54,637 bases of DNA from JBQTIQ01 sp052387955 (GTDB taxonomy: Bacteria > Actinomycetota > Acidimicrobiia > Acidimicrobiales > JACDCH01), in the NCBI GenBank assembly GCA_052387955.1, contig JBQTIQ010000032.1, positions 1 through 54,637 on the forward strand. The letters run 5' to 3'. A program made the position numbers and the translations under genes. Positions 7,688 to 15,667 of this stretch are shown in pieces. The notes below the pieces were generated by a model. That model saw only the letters and a program-made list of their open reading frames with translations. It was not told where the DNA came from and ran no database searches. Numbering within the stretch: the stretch's first letter is position 1; every line of letters begins with the position of its first letter.

Positions 7688-10600
7688 TCAACCGGTCTCG
7701 GCCCGGCGCAGCCCGGCGTGGATGGCGCGGCCGTCGGCCAGCTCGATGCGGTGCCCGTCCGACAGCGGGCCATCGAGGACGAGGTCGAGCGCGAGCACCT
7801 CACCCATCACGTACTCACGGTGCCGGCCGAGGGCATCGGCCACGTCGCGATGGTGCCCGACGTCAACCACGAGGTGGACCCGATCGGAGACGTGCAAGCC
7901 GATCTGGCGCCGTAGCTCGTTGAGGGACCGCACGACGTCACGGGCAGTCCCCTCCTCGGCCAACTCCGGCGTCACGTTCAGGTCGAGGGTCACGATGCCC
8001 CGGTCGCCGGCCAGGACCCCCGACGCCGCCGGATCGGCCGGCACCAGTCGGAGCACGTACTCGTCGGGGGCCAGCTCCCGGTCGGCGACGACCACGACGT
8101 CGCCGCGGCGCACCCACTGCCCGGACTTGGTCGCCTTGATGATTCGTTGCACCTCAGCCCCCACCCGGGGGCCGAGCACGGCGGGGACGATCTGCAGCAC
8201 GACGTCTCCGGCCTGACCGCGGTCAGCGGTCAGCTCGACGTGGCGGACGTTGGCCTCGTCCTGGACCAGCTCCACGTAGGGCGCGAGGGCCTCGGCGTCG
8301 GGCGCGGCCACCGTCAGCGTCGCCAACGGCAGGCGGTTGCGGAGCCCGTTGGACTTGCGGACCGACGCCGCCGTCGAGCACACCTCGCGCACGGTGTCCA
8401 TCGCCGCCACCAGTGCGGGGTCGTGCCAGGACCACAGCTCGTCGGTCGCGGGCCAGTCGGTGAGGTGCACCGAACCGTCGCCCACGAGCCCGCCCCACAC
8501 CGCCTCGGTGGTGAGCGGCAACAGCGGGGCCGCCGCCCGGGCCAGCACCGTCAGCACCGTGTGGAGCGTGTCGATGGCGGCCTGGTCGCCCCGATAGAAC
8601 CGTTTCCGGGAACGGCGGATGTACCAGTTGTTGAGCGAGTCGATGAAGCGCACGACGGCACCGCAGGCGCCGGACAGGTCGTAGGCGTCCATCCGGACCG
8701 TCGTGTCGGCGACCAGATCGGCGACCTTGGCCAGGACGTAACGGTCGAGGACGTGTTCGACGGCGCGGCCGGGTGGGAGCTCCTTGCCGGTGGTTCCGGC
8801 GGCGTTGGCGTAGAGGGCGAGGAAGTACCAGGCCGTCCAGATCGGCCGCACCACCTGGCGAACCGCCTCCTCCATCGGCTTGCGGCTGGCGACGAGGTCT
8901 CCGCCCCGGGGGGCAGCGGAGGACAGCAGCGCCCAGCGCATGGCGTCCGAGCCCACCGTGTCGAACACGTCGATGGGGTCGGGATAGTTGCCCAGCCGTT
9001 TGGACAGCTTCTGGCCGTCGTCGCCGAGGAGGACGCCATGGGCCATGCAGGCCGAGAAGGCGGGCCGGTCGAACAACGCCGTGGCCAGCACGTGCAGGGT
9101 GTAGAACCAGCCCCGGGTCTGGCCGATGTACTCGACGATGAAGTCGCCCGGGTAGTGCGACTCGAACCAGTCGACGTTCTCGAACGGGTAGTGCACCTGG
9201 GCATAGGGCATCGAACCCGACTCGAACCAGCAGTCGAGCACGTCGGGTACCCGGCGCATCATCGACCGGCCGCTGGGGTCGTCGGGGTTGGGCCGCACGA
9301 GCTGGTCGATGCCGGGCCGGTGAAGGTCGTCGGGACGCACGCCGAAGTCGCGCTCGAGGGCGTCGAGCGAGCCGTAGACGTCCACGCGGGGGATCTGAGG
9401 GTCGTCGCTCTTCCACACCGGTAACGGCGAGCCCCAGAACCGGTTGCGGCTGATCGACCAGTCGCGGGCCCCTTCCAGCCACTTGCCGAACGACCCGTCG
9501 CGGACGTGGCCCGGGACCCAGGTGATCTGCTGGTTGAGCTCGAGCATCCGGTCCTTGAGGGCGGTGACCTTGACGAACCACGACGACACCGCCCGGTAGA
9601 TCAGCGCGGTGTCGGTGCGCCAGCAATGGGGATAGCTGTGGACGTAGCTGTCGTGGCGCACCAGGGCGCCCATGGCCCTGAGATCGCGCACGATCGGGGC
9701 GTTGGCGTCGAACACCTGCAGGCCGGCGTAGTCGGCGACCTCGGCGGTGAACCGGCCCTTCTCGTCGACGGGGCAGACCACCGCGATGCCCGCCTCCTCG
9801 CACACCCGTTGGTCGTCCTCCCCGAAACCGGGGGCGAGGTGGACGACGCCGGTCCCGTCCTCGGTCGTCACGAAGTCGGCGGTGAGCACCCGGAAGGCAC
9901 CGTCGACGTCGGCGAAGTACCCGAACAGCGGCCGGTAGCGCCGGCCGGCCAGCTCGGCGCCATTGAGCGTGCCCACCCGTTCGGCGCCGGCCAACTCCTT
10001 CTCGTAGGCACTGGCCCGTGTCTCCGCCAGCACGTAGCGCTGACCGTCCTGCTCGTACATGGCGTAGGCGATGTCGGCGCCCACCGCCACCGCCAGGTTC
10101 GACGGCAGCGTCCACGGCGTCGTCGTCCACACCAGCAACCGTTCGCCGGTCTCGAGTTGGAACCACACCGTGACCGCCGGGTCCTGGCGCTCGCGGTAGG
10201 CGTCGTCCAGGCGAGTCTCGAAGTTGGACAGGGGCGTCTCGCACTCCCAGCAGTAGGGGAGCACCCGGTAGCCCTCGTACAGCAGGCCCTTCTGCCACAG
10301 CTGTTCGAGCGCCCACATGACCGATTCCATGAACTCGAGGTCCATGGTGCGGTAGTCGTTCTCCATGTCGACCCAGCGGGCCTGACGGGTGACGTAGCTC
10401 TCCCACGTGCTGGCCGTGGTGCCGACGATCGAACGGCAGTGGGCGTTGAAGCGGCCGACACCGAACTCACCGATGTTGACCCGGCCCGACACCCCCAGCT
10501 CCTTCTCGGCCTGCATCTCGACTGGCAGGCCGTGGCAGTCCCAGCCGAAGCGGCGCTCGACGCGATAGCCGCGCATCGTCTTGTAGCGGGGCACCGCGTC

Positions 10601-10846
10601 CTTGACGAAGCCCGTCAGCAGATGGCCGTAGTGGGGCAGGCCGTTGGCGAAGGGAGGCCCGTCGTAGAAGACGAACTCCTCGGCGTCGGCCCGCTGGGCG
10701 ATCGAGCGCTCGAAGGTCCGGTCCGACTTCCATCCCTCGATGACCTCGGCTTCGAGCGCCGGGAGCTTCGGCGACGGCTCGACATCGGGGTAGCCGGGCC
10801 GTACCGGGGCGGCCTCGGGATCCTCGGGAGCGGACGGGGACTGCAT
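7688..10846 (-). CDS. ileS: Isoleucyl-tRNA synthetase
   Basis: A class I aminoacyl-tRNA synthetase that charges tRNA-Ile, 1052 residues. The HIGH signature appears as HYGH (residues 72-75, in PPFANGLPHYGHLL) and the KMSKS signature as KLSKR in DDGQKLSKRLGNYPDP. WDCHGLPVE marks the catalytic domain and TTPWTLPSN the editing domain. The HYGH form and the lack of an obvious C-terminal zinc-finger cysteine set resemble the eukaryote-like IleRS clade, whose members include mupirocin-insensitive enzymes; that is an inference from motifs. The ATG at 10846 is chosen because TACGCT lies 6 nt upstream (leaderless) and the longer frame runs into the divergent DUF167 gene. No T-box leader fits in the 70-bp upstream gap. 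Confidence 0.96.
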   Translation of the reverse strand: MQSPSAPEDPEAAPVRPGYPDVEPSPKLPALEAEVIEGWKSDRTFERSIAQRADAEEFVFYDGPPFANGLPHYGHLLTGFVKDAVPRYKTMRGYRVERRFGWDCHGLPVEMQAEKELGVSGRVNIGEFGVGRFNAHCRSIVGTTASTWESYVTRQARWVDMENDYRTMDLEFMESVMWALEQLWQKGLLYEGYRVLPYCWECETPLSNFETRLDDAYRERQDPAVTVWFQLETGERLLVWTTTPWTLPSNLAVAVGADIAYAMYEQDGQRYVLAETRASAYEKELAGAERVGTLNGAELAGRRYRPLFGYFADVDGAFRVLTADFVTTEDGTGVVHLAPGFGEDDQRVCEEAGIAVVCPVDEKGRFTAEVADYAGLQVFDANAPIVRDLRAMGALVRHDSYVHSYPHCWRTDTALIYRAVSSWFVKVTALKDRMLELNQQITWVPGHVRDGSFGKWLEGARDWSISRNRFWGSPLPVWKSDDPQIPRVDVYGSLDALERDFGVRPDDLHRPGIDQLVRPNPDDPSGRSMMRRVPDVLDCWFESGSMPYAQVHYPFENVDWFESHYPGDFIVEYIGQTRGWFYTLHVLATALFDRPAFSACMAHGVLLGDDGQKLSKRLGNYPDPIDVFDTVGSDAMRWALLSSAAPRGGDLVASRKPMEEAVRQVVRPIWTAWYFLALYANAAGTTGKELPPGRAVEHVLDRYVLAKVADLVADTTVRMDAYDLSGACGAVVRFIDSLNNWYIRRSRKRFYRGDQAAIDTLHTVLTVLARAAAPLLPLTTEAVWGGLVGDGSVHLTDWPATDELWSWHDPALVAAMDTVREVCSTAASVRKSNGLRNRLPLATLTVAAPDAEALAPYVELVQDEANVRHVELTADRGQAGDVVLQIVPAVLGPRVGAEVQRIIKATKSGQWVRRGDVVVVADRELAPDEYVLRLVPADPAASGVLAGDRGIVTLDLNVTPELAEEGTARDVVRSLNELRRQIGLHVSDRVHLVVDVGHHRDVADALGRHREYVMGEVLALDLVLDGPLSDGHRIELADGRAIHAGLRRAETG

Positions 10847-10852
10847 CTCGCC

Positions 10853-10858
10853 AGCGTA
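10853..10858 (-). promoter_or_regulatory. -10 element for leaderless ileS
   Basis: TACGCT on the minus strand lies 6 nt before the ATG at 10846, in the divergent gap shared with the DUF167 gene. Confidence 0.5.
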
Positions 10859-10916
10859 CGCGGGAGTTAGCGTGGCGGTGATGGTGTGGGGCCTAGGGCC
10901 CCGGAAGGACCGATAG

Positions 10917-11273
10917 ATGCAAACCCACAACGATGACCTCTTCACCGTCGGCGACGGCGGCCAGGTGGAACTCAACGTGCACGCCCAGCCCGGCGCCGGC
11001 CGGACCCAGGTCACTGGCCGCCACGGTGCGGCCCTCAAGGTGCGGGTGGCGGCTCCGCCCGAGGCGGGCCGGGCCAATCAGGCCCTGGCGGTGGCGCTGG
11101 CCGATGCGTTCCGGGTGGGCGAGAAGGACGTCGAGCTCGTATCGGGCGACAAGAGCCGTACCAAGCGATTCCGCATCTCTGGCCTGGACGAGGATGCCTT
11201 TGCCTTCCGGCTCGACGAGGTGGTGGCTGACGGGGCGATCGGCCCCGGTCCCGCCCGTTCGCGGCGACGGTGA
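10917..11273 (+). CDS. DUF167/YggU family protein
   Basis: A 118-residue protein of the YggU/DUF167 family, a small alpha/beta fold of unknown biochemical role found in bacteria, archaea and eukaryotes. The family core is clear: VELNVHAQPGAGRTQVTG, LKVRVAAPPEAGRANQALAV and the strand VELVSGDKSRTKRFRI. GGAAGGA lies 7 nt before the ATG at 10917, so unlike many neighbours this gene uses a Shine-Dalgarno site. It is divergent from ileS and overlaps the following DksA-like gene by four bases (GTGA), implying coupled translation. Confidence 0.88.
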   Translation: MQTHNDDLFTVGDGGQVELNVHAQPGAGRTQVTGRHGAALKVRVAAPPEAGRANQALAVALADAFRVGEKDVELVSGDKSRTKRFRISGLDEDAFAFRLDEVVADGAIGPGPARSRRR

Positions 11274-11956
11274 CCGGGGGGCCGGGCACGATGCCCCGAT
11301 CGACGGGCCGCGCCACCGGGGCCAAGACCGGGGCCAAGGGTGCTGTCCCCGCCACTGACCCAGATCCCGGCAGGACCGGCGCGCCGGGCAAGTCCGCCCG
11401 GTCGGCCAAGTCCGCGTCGAAGCGGGCGACGACCAAGGGGTCGGCACCGAAGGTGGCCAAAGCGTCGTCCACCGCGGCGGCCAAGGACGCCACCGCGCCC
11501 GTCGGGGCCACGAAGGCGGCGGCCAAGGGCCGGGCGGCGACGACGAAGAAGAAGACGGCCCCGGTGGCGCCGAAGGGGCGCGGTGCCCCCGATCCCTTCC
11601 TCGAGAGCCAGCGGGCGGCATTGCTCGAGGAGCGCTCGACCTATGCCCATCAGGCTGACTCGCTCCAGGCCGAGGCCGACCTGCTCGCCGCCGAGCGCGA
11701 GCCGGGCGACGTCCAGTTCGACGAGGAGTCGGGCGAGGGTGACACCCTGGCCGTCGAGCGTGAGCGCGACCTGGCCCTGTCAGCCCAGGCGCGCGCCGCG
11801 GTGGAGGAGATCGACGCGGCACTGGCCAAGATCGACGATGGCCGCTACGGGCGATGCGAGCAGTGCGGTGTGACGATCCCGACCGAACGACTGATGGCGA
11901 TCCCCTTCGCGGCCCTCTGCGTCCAGTGCAAGAGCATGGGACTGGGACGACGCTGA
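11270..11956 (+). CDS. DksA/TraR-type C4 zinc-finger protein with Lys/Ala-rich N-terminal tail
   Basis: The 228-residue protein has two parts. Residues 1-105 are a basic Lys/Ala/Thr/Pro-rich tail (for example KSARSAKSASKRATTKGSAP) resembling the tails of actinobacterial HU or histone H1-like proteins. Residues about 110-228 are a DksA/TraR-like module: a coiled-coil region, then a four-cysteine zinc finger, CEQCG...CVQC, preceded by AKIDDGRYGRC and containing IPTERLMAIPFAALC, both hallmarks of the family. DksA relatives act in the RNA polymerase secondary channel or, in actinobacteria, resemble CarD/RbpA-independent regulators of unclear role. The GTG start overlaps the previous stop (GTGA); an ATG at 11291 is an alternative. 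The nucleic-acid-binding role of the tail is inferred. Confidence 0.85.
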   Translation: MTGGPGTMPRSTGRATGAKTGAKGAVPATDPDPGRTGAPGKSARSAKSASKRATTKGSAPKVAKASSTAAAKDATAPVGATKAAAKGRAATTKKKTAPVAPKGRGAPDPFLESQRAALLEERSTYAHQADSLQAEADLLAAEREPGDVQFDEESGEGDTLAVERERDLALSAQARAAVEEIDAALAKIDDGRYGRCEQCGVTIPTERLMAIPFAALCVQCKSMGLGRR

Positions 11957-12151
11957 GCGGTGGTAGCCGGCGTTGCCCGGCCCCGCAAGCCGTGCCGTCG
12001 GCGTTCCCCCGGTCCCGCAGGCCCGTCCGGGCCGCGCCTTGGCTGGCGTACCGGCCCTCGTCTCGGGAGGCCGCCGTGTGCACGCGCTCGGGCCCGCCGC
12101 TCGTGCCTCCGGCGACAGCTGCCGGTGACGGCGGACTGGACCGGTGAGTTG

Positions 12152-12673
12152 ATGTCAGCCGTCCCTGGTCAGGCCCGCCGACCTCGTCTGGTACCCGCGC
12201 TGCGGAGCCGACCCCTGGCGCTCATCGGTGCGGTGGGGTCTGCGGTGCTGGCCGTCGATCAGCTCACCAAGTGGTGGGCGTTGCGGGCATTGGCCGACCG
12301 TGACATCGACCTGGTGTGGACCCTGCGCCTGCACCTCACCTACAACACGGGCAGCGCCTTCAGCCTCGGCAGCGGTAGCGGCTCGATCATCGCGGTGCTG
12401 GCCATCGTCATCGTCGGCGTCACCGTCTGGATGGGCCGCAACGCCCCGTCCGGGGCCGCTGCGCTGGCCATGGGGCTGCTGGTCGGGGGAGCCGTGGGGA
12501 ACTTGGCCGACCGGGCCTTCCGTTCCGGGGAGGGGTTCCTCGGTGGCGCGGTGGTCGATTTCGTCGACCTGCAGTGGTGGCCGGTCTTCAACGTCGCCGA
12601 CATCGCGGTCACGCTGGGGGCGCTGGCGTTGCTGGCCTTCAGCGGCCGCCGCGGGACCGGCGCCGCCGGGTGA
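12152..12673 (+). CDS. lspA: Lipoprotein signal peptidase (signal peptidase II)
   Basis: An aspartic protease of the inner membrane that cleaves the signal peptide of diacylglyceryl-modified prolipoproteins. The 173-residue protein has four predicted membrane helices and all family motifs: DQLTKWWALRAL, YNTGSAFSL, GNLADRAF (first catalytic Asp region) and VVDFVDL...FNVADIAV (second catalytic Asp). The frame is open for 64 codons upstream, but that part is Arg/Pro-rich, lies in a repeat-like stretch and has no membrane segment, so the ATG at 12152 (MSAVPGQ) is chosen. The stop overlaps the GTG start of rluD. Substrates in this window would include the cupredoxin lipoprotein at 25.6 kb. Confidence 0.95.
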   Translation: MSAVPGQARRPRLVPALRSRPLALIGAVGSAVLAVDQLTKWWALRALADRDIDLVWTLRLHLTYNTGSAFSLGSGSGSIIAVLAIVIVGVTVWMGRNAPSGAAALAMGLLVGGAVGNLADRAFRSGEGFLGGAVVDFVDLQWWPVFNVADIAVTLGALALLAFSGRRGTGAAG

Positions 12674-13587
12674 TCGCGGCCGAGGTCACCGCCGCCCTCG
12701 ATGGCGAGCGGATCGACCGGGTGGTGTCGATGCTGGCGGGGTGCAGCCGGGCCGTCGCGGCCCAGTTGGTCGCCGGTGGACGGGTCCGCGTCGAGGGGAT
12801 CGCGGTGGCGGCCCGATCGTCCCGGGTGGTCGCCGGTGACCGGGTCGAAGTCGACTGGGAGGCCCTGCCTTCGCTCCCGACGCTCGACCCCGATCCTTCC
12901 GTGCCCGTCACCGTGGTCCACGAGGACGCCGACGTGGTCGTGGTCGACAAGCCGGCCGGGCTGACCGTGCACCCCGGTGCCGGCAACCCTGCTGGGACCC
13001 TGGTGCACGGCCTGCTCGCTCGCTACCCGGACATCGACGGCGTCGGCACCGCCGGCCGCCCCGGCATCGTGCACCGCCTCGACAAGGACACGTCGGGGCT
13101 GCTGGTGGTGGCGCGCACGCCGGTGGCCTATGACTCCTTGACCGCCCAGCTGGCGGCCCGGTCGATGGGCCGCTGCTACCAGACCCTGGTGTGGGGCCAC
13201 TTCAGCGCGACCACGGGGGCGGTCGACGCCCCCGTTGGCCGTTCGGCCCGCACGCCGACGCGAATGGCGGTGTCGAGCCGGGGCAAGGAGGCCCGGACCC
13301 GCTACGAGGTCCTGTCCGCCTTCGACGGTCCTGCCCCCACGTCGCTGCTGCGGTGCCAGCTCGAGACCGGCCGCACCCACCAGATCCGGGTGCACCTCGC
13401 CGCCATCGACCACCCGGTCGTGGGCGACGCCCGCTACGGGGGGAGGCGGCCGGCCTTGCTCGACGTTGCCCGCTTCTTCCTCCACGCCGAGTCCCTCGAC
13501 TTCGACCACCCCGGCACCGGCCAACGGCTGGCGTTCCGGAGCCCCTTGCCGCCGGACCTGGCCGGGGCCCTCATCCTGCTCCGCTAG
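12670..13587 (+). CDS. rluD: RluA/RluD family 23S rRNA pseudouridine synthase
   Basis: The 305-residue enzyme isomerises uridine to pseudouridine in structured RNA; in this synteny (after lspA) it is normally the RluD orthologue acting on 23S rRNA helix 69. An S4-like RNA-binding domain (about 10-75, LDGERIDRVVSMLAGCSRA) precedes the catalytic domain. The active-site motif is GIVHRLDKDTSGLLVVA, with the catalytic Asp in HRLDKDTSG, followed by ETGRTHQIRVHLA and HPVVGDARYGG. The GTG start overlaps the lspA stop as GTGA, so the two genes are translationally coupled. Assignment of RluD over other RluA paralogues rests on length and context. Confidence 0.93.
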   Translation: MIAAEVTAALDGERIDRVVSMLAGCSRAVAAQLVAGGRVRVEGIAVAARSSRVVAGDRVEVDWEALPSLPTLDPDPSVPVTVVHEDADVVVVDKPAGLTVHPGAGNPAGTLVHGLLARYPDIDGVGTAGRPGIVHRLDKDTSGLLVVARTPVAYDSLTAQLAARSMGRCYQTLVWGHFSATTGAVDAPVGRSARTPTRMAVSSRGKEARTRYEVLSAFDGPAPTSLLRCQLETGRTHQIRVHLAAIDHPVVGDARYGGRRPALLDVARFFLHAESLDFDHPGTGQRLAFRSPLPPDLAGALILLR

Positions 13588-13589
13588 AG

Positions 13590-13690
13590 GCGGTGCGGTC
13601 GGGCGCGGCCTGCGTGGCCGGGGATTGCCGGTGATGCGAGCGCCGGAGCGCCAGGGGAGGTGCGGTCGGGCGCGGCCTGCGTGGCCGGGG
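13590..13690 (+). repeat. Dispersed GC-rich repeat, family R3, two partial tandem units
   Basis: Between rluD and the Rrf2 gene. GTGCGGTCGGGCGCGGCC followed by TGCGTGGCCGGGGA occurs at 13593 and again 67 bp later at 13660, with ATGCGAGCGCCGGAGCGCCA between them. The same modules recur inverted at 49.0 kb and directly at 54.5 kb. Confidence 0.7.
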
Positions 13691-13707
13691 AACGCCGGCA
13701 AGCACAG

Positions 13708-14259
13708 CTAGCTCGTCATCCGCTGGGGCCGCGCCGCCTCTCCGTCGCCGGCGTCGGCCCGGTCGGCCGGCGCTGCCCGCTCTGCTCGCGCTTCGGGCGC
13801 GGCGAGGTCGGCCGGCGGTCCCTCTGACGGCCATCTTCGTTCGCCCCGGGCCATGTCCCGCACCGCGGCGAGGGTCAAGGCGTCGAGCAGGTGCCGCATC
13901 TGCTCGCTGACGTCGCCCCACACGGCCAACAGCACGCACTGGCCCTCGTGGTCGCAGGCCCCGTTCTGGTGGGGTTCGCCGAAGTCGCCCACGCCGATGG
14001 GGCCGTCGACGGCACTGACCACGTCGCCCAGCGTGATCTCCTCCGGTGGGCGGGCCAGGACGTAGCCGCCGCCGACCCCTCGCTTCGAGCGCACCAGCCC
14101 GGCGCCCTTGAGGGCCAGGAGGATCTGTTCCAGGTAGGGCTGGGGGAGGGCGGTCCGCTCGGCGATGTCCCGGACCGAAGTCGGCGTCGGCCCGTCGCCG
14201 TGCAGCGCCAGGGACAGGAGAGCCCGACAGGCGTAGTCACCGCGAGTCGAGACCTTCAC
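13708..14259 (-). CDS. Rrf2 family transcriptional regulator
   Basis: A 183-residue winged-helix regulator of the Rrf2 family (IscR, NsrR, CymR, RirA). The N-terminus VSTRGDYACRALLSLALHG and the recognition segment IAERTALPQPYLEQILLAL with GLVRSKRGVGGGYVLARP are typical. The effector segment holds CDHEGQC followed by VLLAVWGDVS, matching the last two of the three cysteines that ligate the Fe-S cluster in IscR and NsrR. The first is not present at the expected position (a His is nearby), so cluster binding is possible but unproven. The last 45 residues are an Ala/Glu/Arg-rich extension not seen in classical members. The GTG at 14259 is chosen because it begins the conserved domain. The targets are unknown. 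Confidence 0.88.
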   Translation of the reverse strand: MKVSTRGDYACRALLSLALHGDGPTPTSVRDIAERTALPQPYLEQILLALKGAGLVRSKRGVGGGYVLARPPEEITLGDVVSAVDGPIGVGDFGEPHQNGACDHEGQCVLLAVWGDVSEQMRHLLDALTLAAVRDMARGERRWPSEGPPADLAAPEARAERAAPADRADAGDGEAARPQRMTS

Positions 14260-14446
14260 CGCCCGGGCTCCGACGCCACGTGGTCGGATGACCGCGATGG
14301 GTAGTGATCGACCGGCTGGGAACACCAGCCTGCCGGGGCGACCATGGCCAGAGGTTACGGCACGAGCACAATCGCCGTGCGGGGCGCTGGCTGTCGAGGC
14401 AGCCGTCGATGCGATGCATACCCTCGTCCTCGCAGGACCCTGAGGT

Positions 14447-14452
14447 TAGGGT
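14447..14452 (+). promoter_or_regulatory. -10 element before the short leader frame
   Basis: TAGGGT lies 6 nt before the ATG at 14459, the spacing of the leaderless promoters elsewhere in the window. Confidence 0.5.
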
Positions 14453-14458
14453 GGCGAA

Positions 14459-14503
14459 ATGGGCGGTTGGAGCAGTTTGACCGGGAGGTCCCGGGGGACG
14501 TGA
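14459..14503 (+). CDS. Putative 14-codon leaderless upstream ORF
   Basis: ATG at 14459 begins MGGWSSLTGRSRGT and ends in TGA at 14501-14503. That TGA overlaps the GTG at 14500, the likely start of the phosphatase-like gene, giving a GTGA coupling junction. A TAGGGT -10 sits 6 nt upstream of the ATG, so the mRNA would begin at this codon. The peptide has no recognisable feature. Its role, if any, would be to deliver ribosomes to the downstream start. Chance occurrence is possible. Confidence 0.4.
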   Translation: MGGWSSLTGRSRGT

Positions 14504-15615
14504 ACATGCACGAACACGGGGATGAGCCGCTGGTCCCCGACTACGCCGGAGCCTGCATCGTCAACGTCGTCCCGGCTCTGCTGGGCGCACCGTCGCAGGC
14601 CCCGTCCTGGATGCCCTCGGTCGTCTTCGACGCCCGCCAAGTGGTTCTCGTGGTGCTCGACGGCCTCGGCTGGGACCAGCTCCAGGCCCGCCGAGCGGTC
14701 GCCCCGACGCTGTCGTGGCTCGATGGCGGCCCGATCTCCACCGTCCTGCCAACCACCACGGCGACGGCCCTGACCTCGCTCACGACCGGCACCACCCCCG
14801 GCGAGCACGGCGTCATCGGGTACCGGATCAACGTGCACGGCGAGGTCCTCAACGTCCTGCGGTGGAGCACCGCCACCGGCGACGCCCGCCACACGATCCC
14901 GCCGGGCAAGGTCCAGAGCCAGATGCCCTTCCTCGGGCACCGCCCCGCGGTGGTGACCCGGACCGAGTTCGCCAAGAGCGGGTTCACCGGTGCCCACCTC
15001 GACGGGGGCCGCTTCCACGGCTACCGGATGCCCTCCAGCCTGGTCACCGAAGTACGCCAGCAGGTGCGGGCCGGCGAGCGGTTCGTCTACGCCTACTACG
15101 ACGGCATCGACAAGGTCTCCCACGAGTACGGCCTGGGCGAGCACTTCGATGCCGAGGTACACGCCGCCGACCGGTTGGTCGGCGACATCCTCGAGTCAGT
15201 ACCGGCGGGCACCGCGGTTGTGGTCACCGCCGACCACGGCCAGGTCGAGACCGGGTCGAACGTGACCCCCGTAGACCCTGACGTGCTGGCCCACACGTCG
15301 ATGCAGTCGGGTGAGGGAAGGTTCCGGTGGCTGCACGCCCGTCCCGGCCGGGCCTCGGCGCTGGTCGATGCGGCCGTGGCCTGCCACGGCCACCATGCCT
15401 GGGTGCGCACCCGCGACGAGCTCGTGGCCCAGGGTTGGTTCGGGCCCCAGGTGAGCGCCGACGCCGCCTCCCGCCTCGGAGATGTCGCCCTCGTGGCCAA
15501 GGGGACTATCGCCTTCGTCGAGCCGACCGACACCGGCCCGTTCCAGATGGTCGGCCGCCACGGATCGGCCACCGCGGCCGAGCTCCACGTCCCCCTGTTG
15601 GCCGCCGTCACCTGA
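14500..15615 (+). CDS. Alkaline-phosphatase superfamily hydrolase (nucleotide pyrophosphatase/phosphodiesterase-like)
   Basis: The 371-residue protein belongs to the metal-dependent phosphatase/phosphodiesterase superfamily. VVLVVLDGLGWDQL supplies a metal-binding Asp. PTTTATALTSLTTGTTPGEH carries the putative nucleophile Thr in the TTTATAL segment. YYDGIDKVSHEYG and VVVTADHGQVE carry the remaining Asp and His metal ligands. No signal peptide is visible, so it is probably cytoplasmic. The substrate is not known; members hydrolyse nucleotide, phospholipid or phosphonate esters. The start is either GTG 14500, overlapping the leader-peptide stop, or ATG 14506 with GGGGGA 7 nt upstream; the same protein results apart from two residues. 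It is divergent from the Rrf2 regulator, with a 240-bp gap between. Confidence 0.85.
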   Translation: MNMHEHGDEPLVPDYAGACIVNVVPALLGAPSQAPSWMPSVVFDARQVVLVVLDGLGWDQLQARRAVAPTLSWLDGGPISTVLPTTTATALTSLTTGTTPGEHGVIGYRINVHGEVLNVLRWSTATGDARHTIPPGKVQSQMPFLGHRPAVVTRTEFAKSGFTGAHLDGGRFHGYRMPSSLVTEVRQQVRAGERFVYAYYDGIDKVSHEYGLGEHFDAEVHAADRLVGDILESVPAGTAVVVTADHGQVETGSNVTPVDPDVLAHTSMQSGEGRFRWLHARPGRASALVDAAVACHGHHAWVRTRDELVAQGWFGPQVSADAASRLGDVALVAKGTIAFVEPTDTGPFQMVGRHGSATAAELHVPLLAAVT

Positions 15616-15667
15616 TCCTGGCCCCGACCTTGGAGGACCGTCTCCGAGGATCGGGTAAGAAGTCCCT

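Noticed and set aside
9506..10870. 454-codon open frame on the plus strand opposite ileS
   Set aside because: Antisense shadow of the IleRS catalytic and editing domains.
10847..10916. T-box riboswitch upstream of ileS, common in actinobacteria
   Set aside because: Only 70 bp separate ileS from the divergent gene, with no T-box consensus or specifier stem, and the -10 position suggests a leaderless mRNA.
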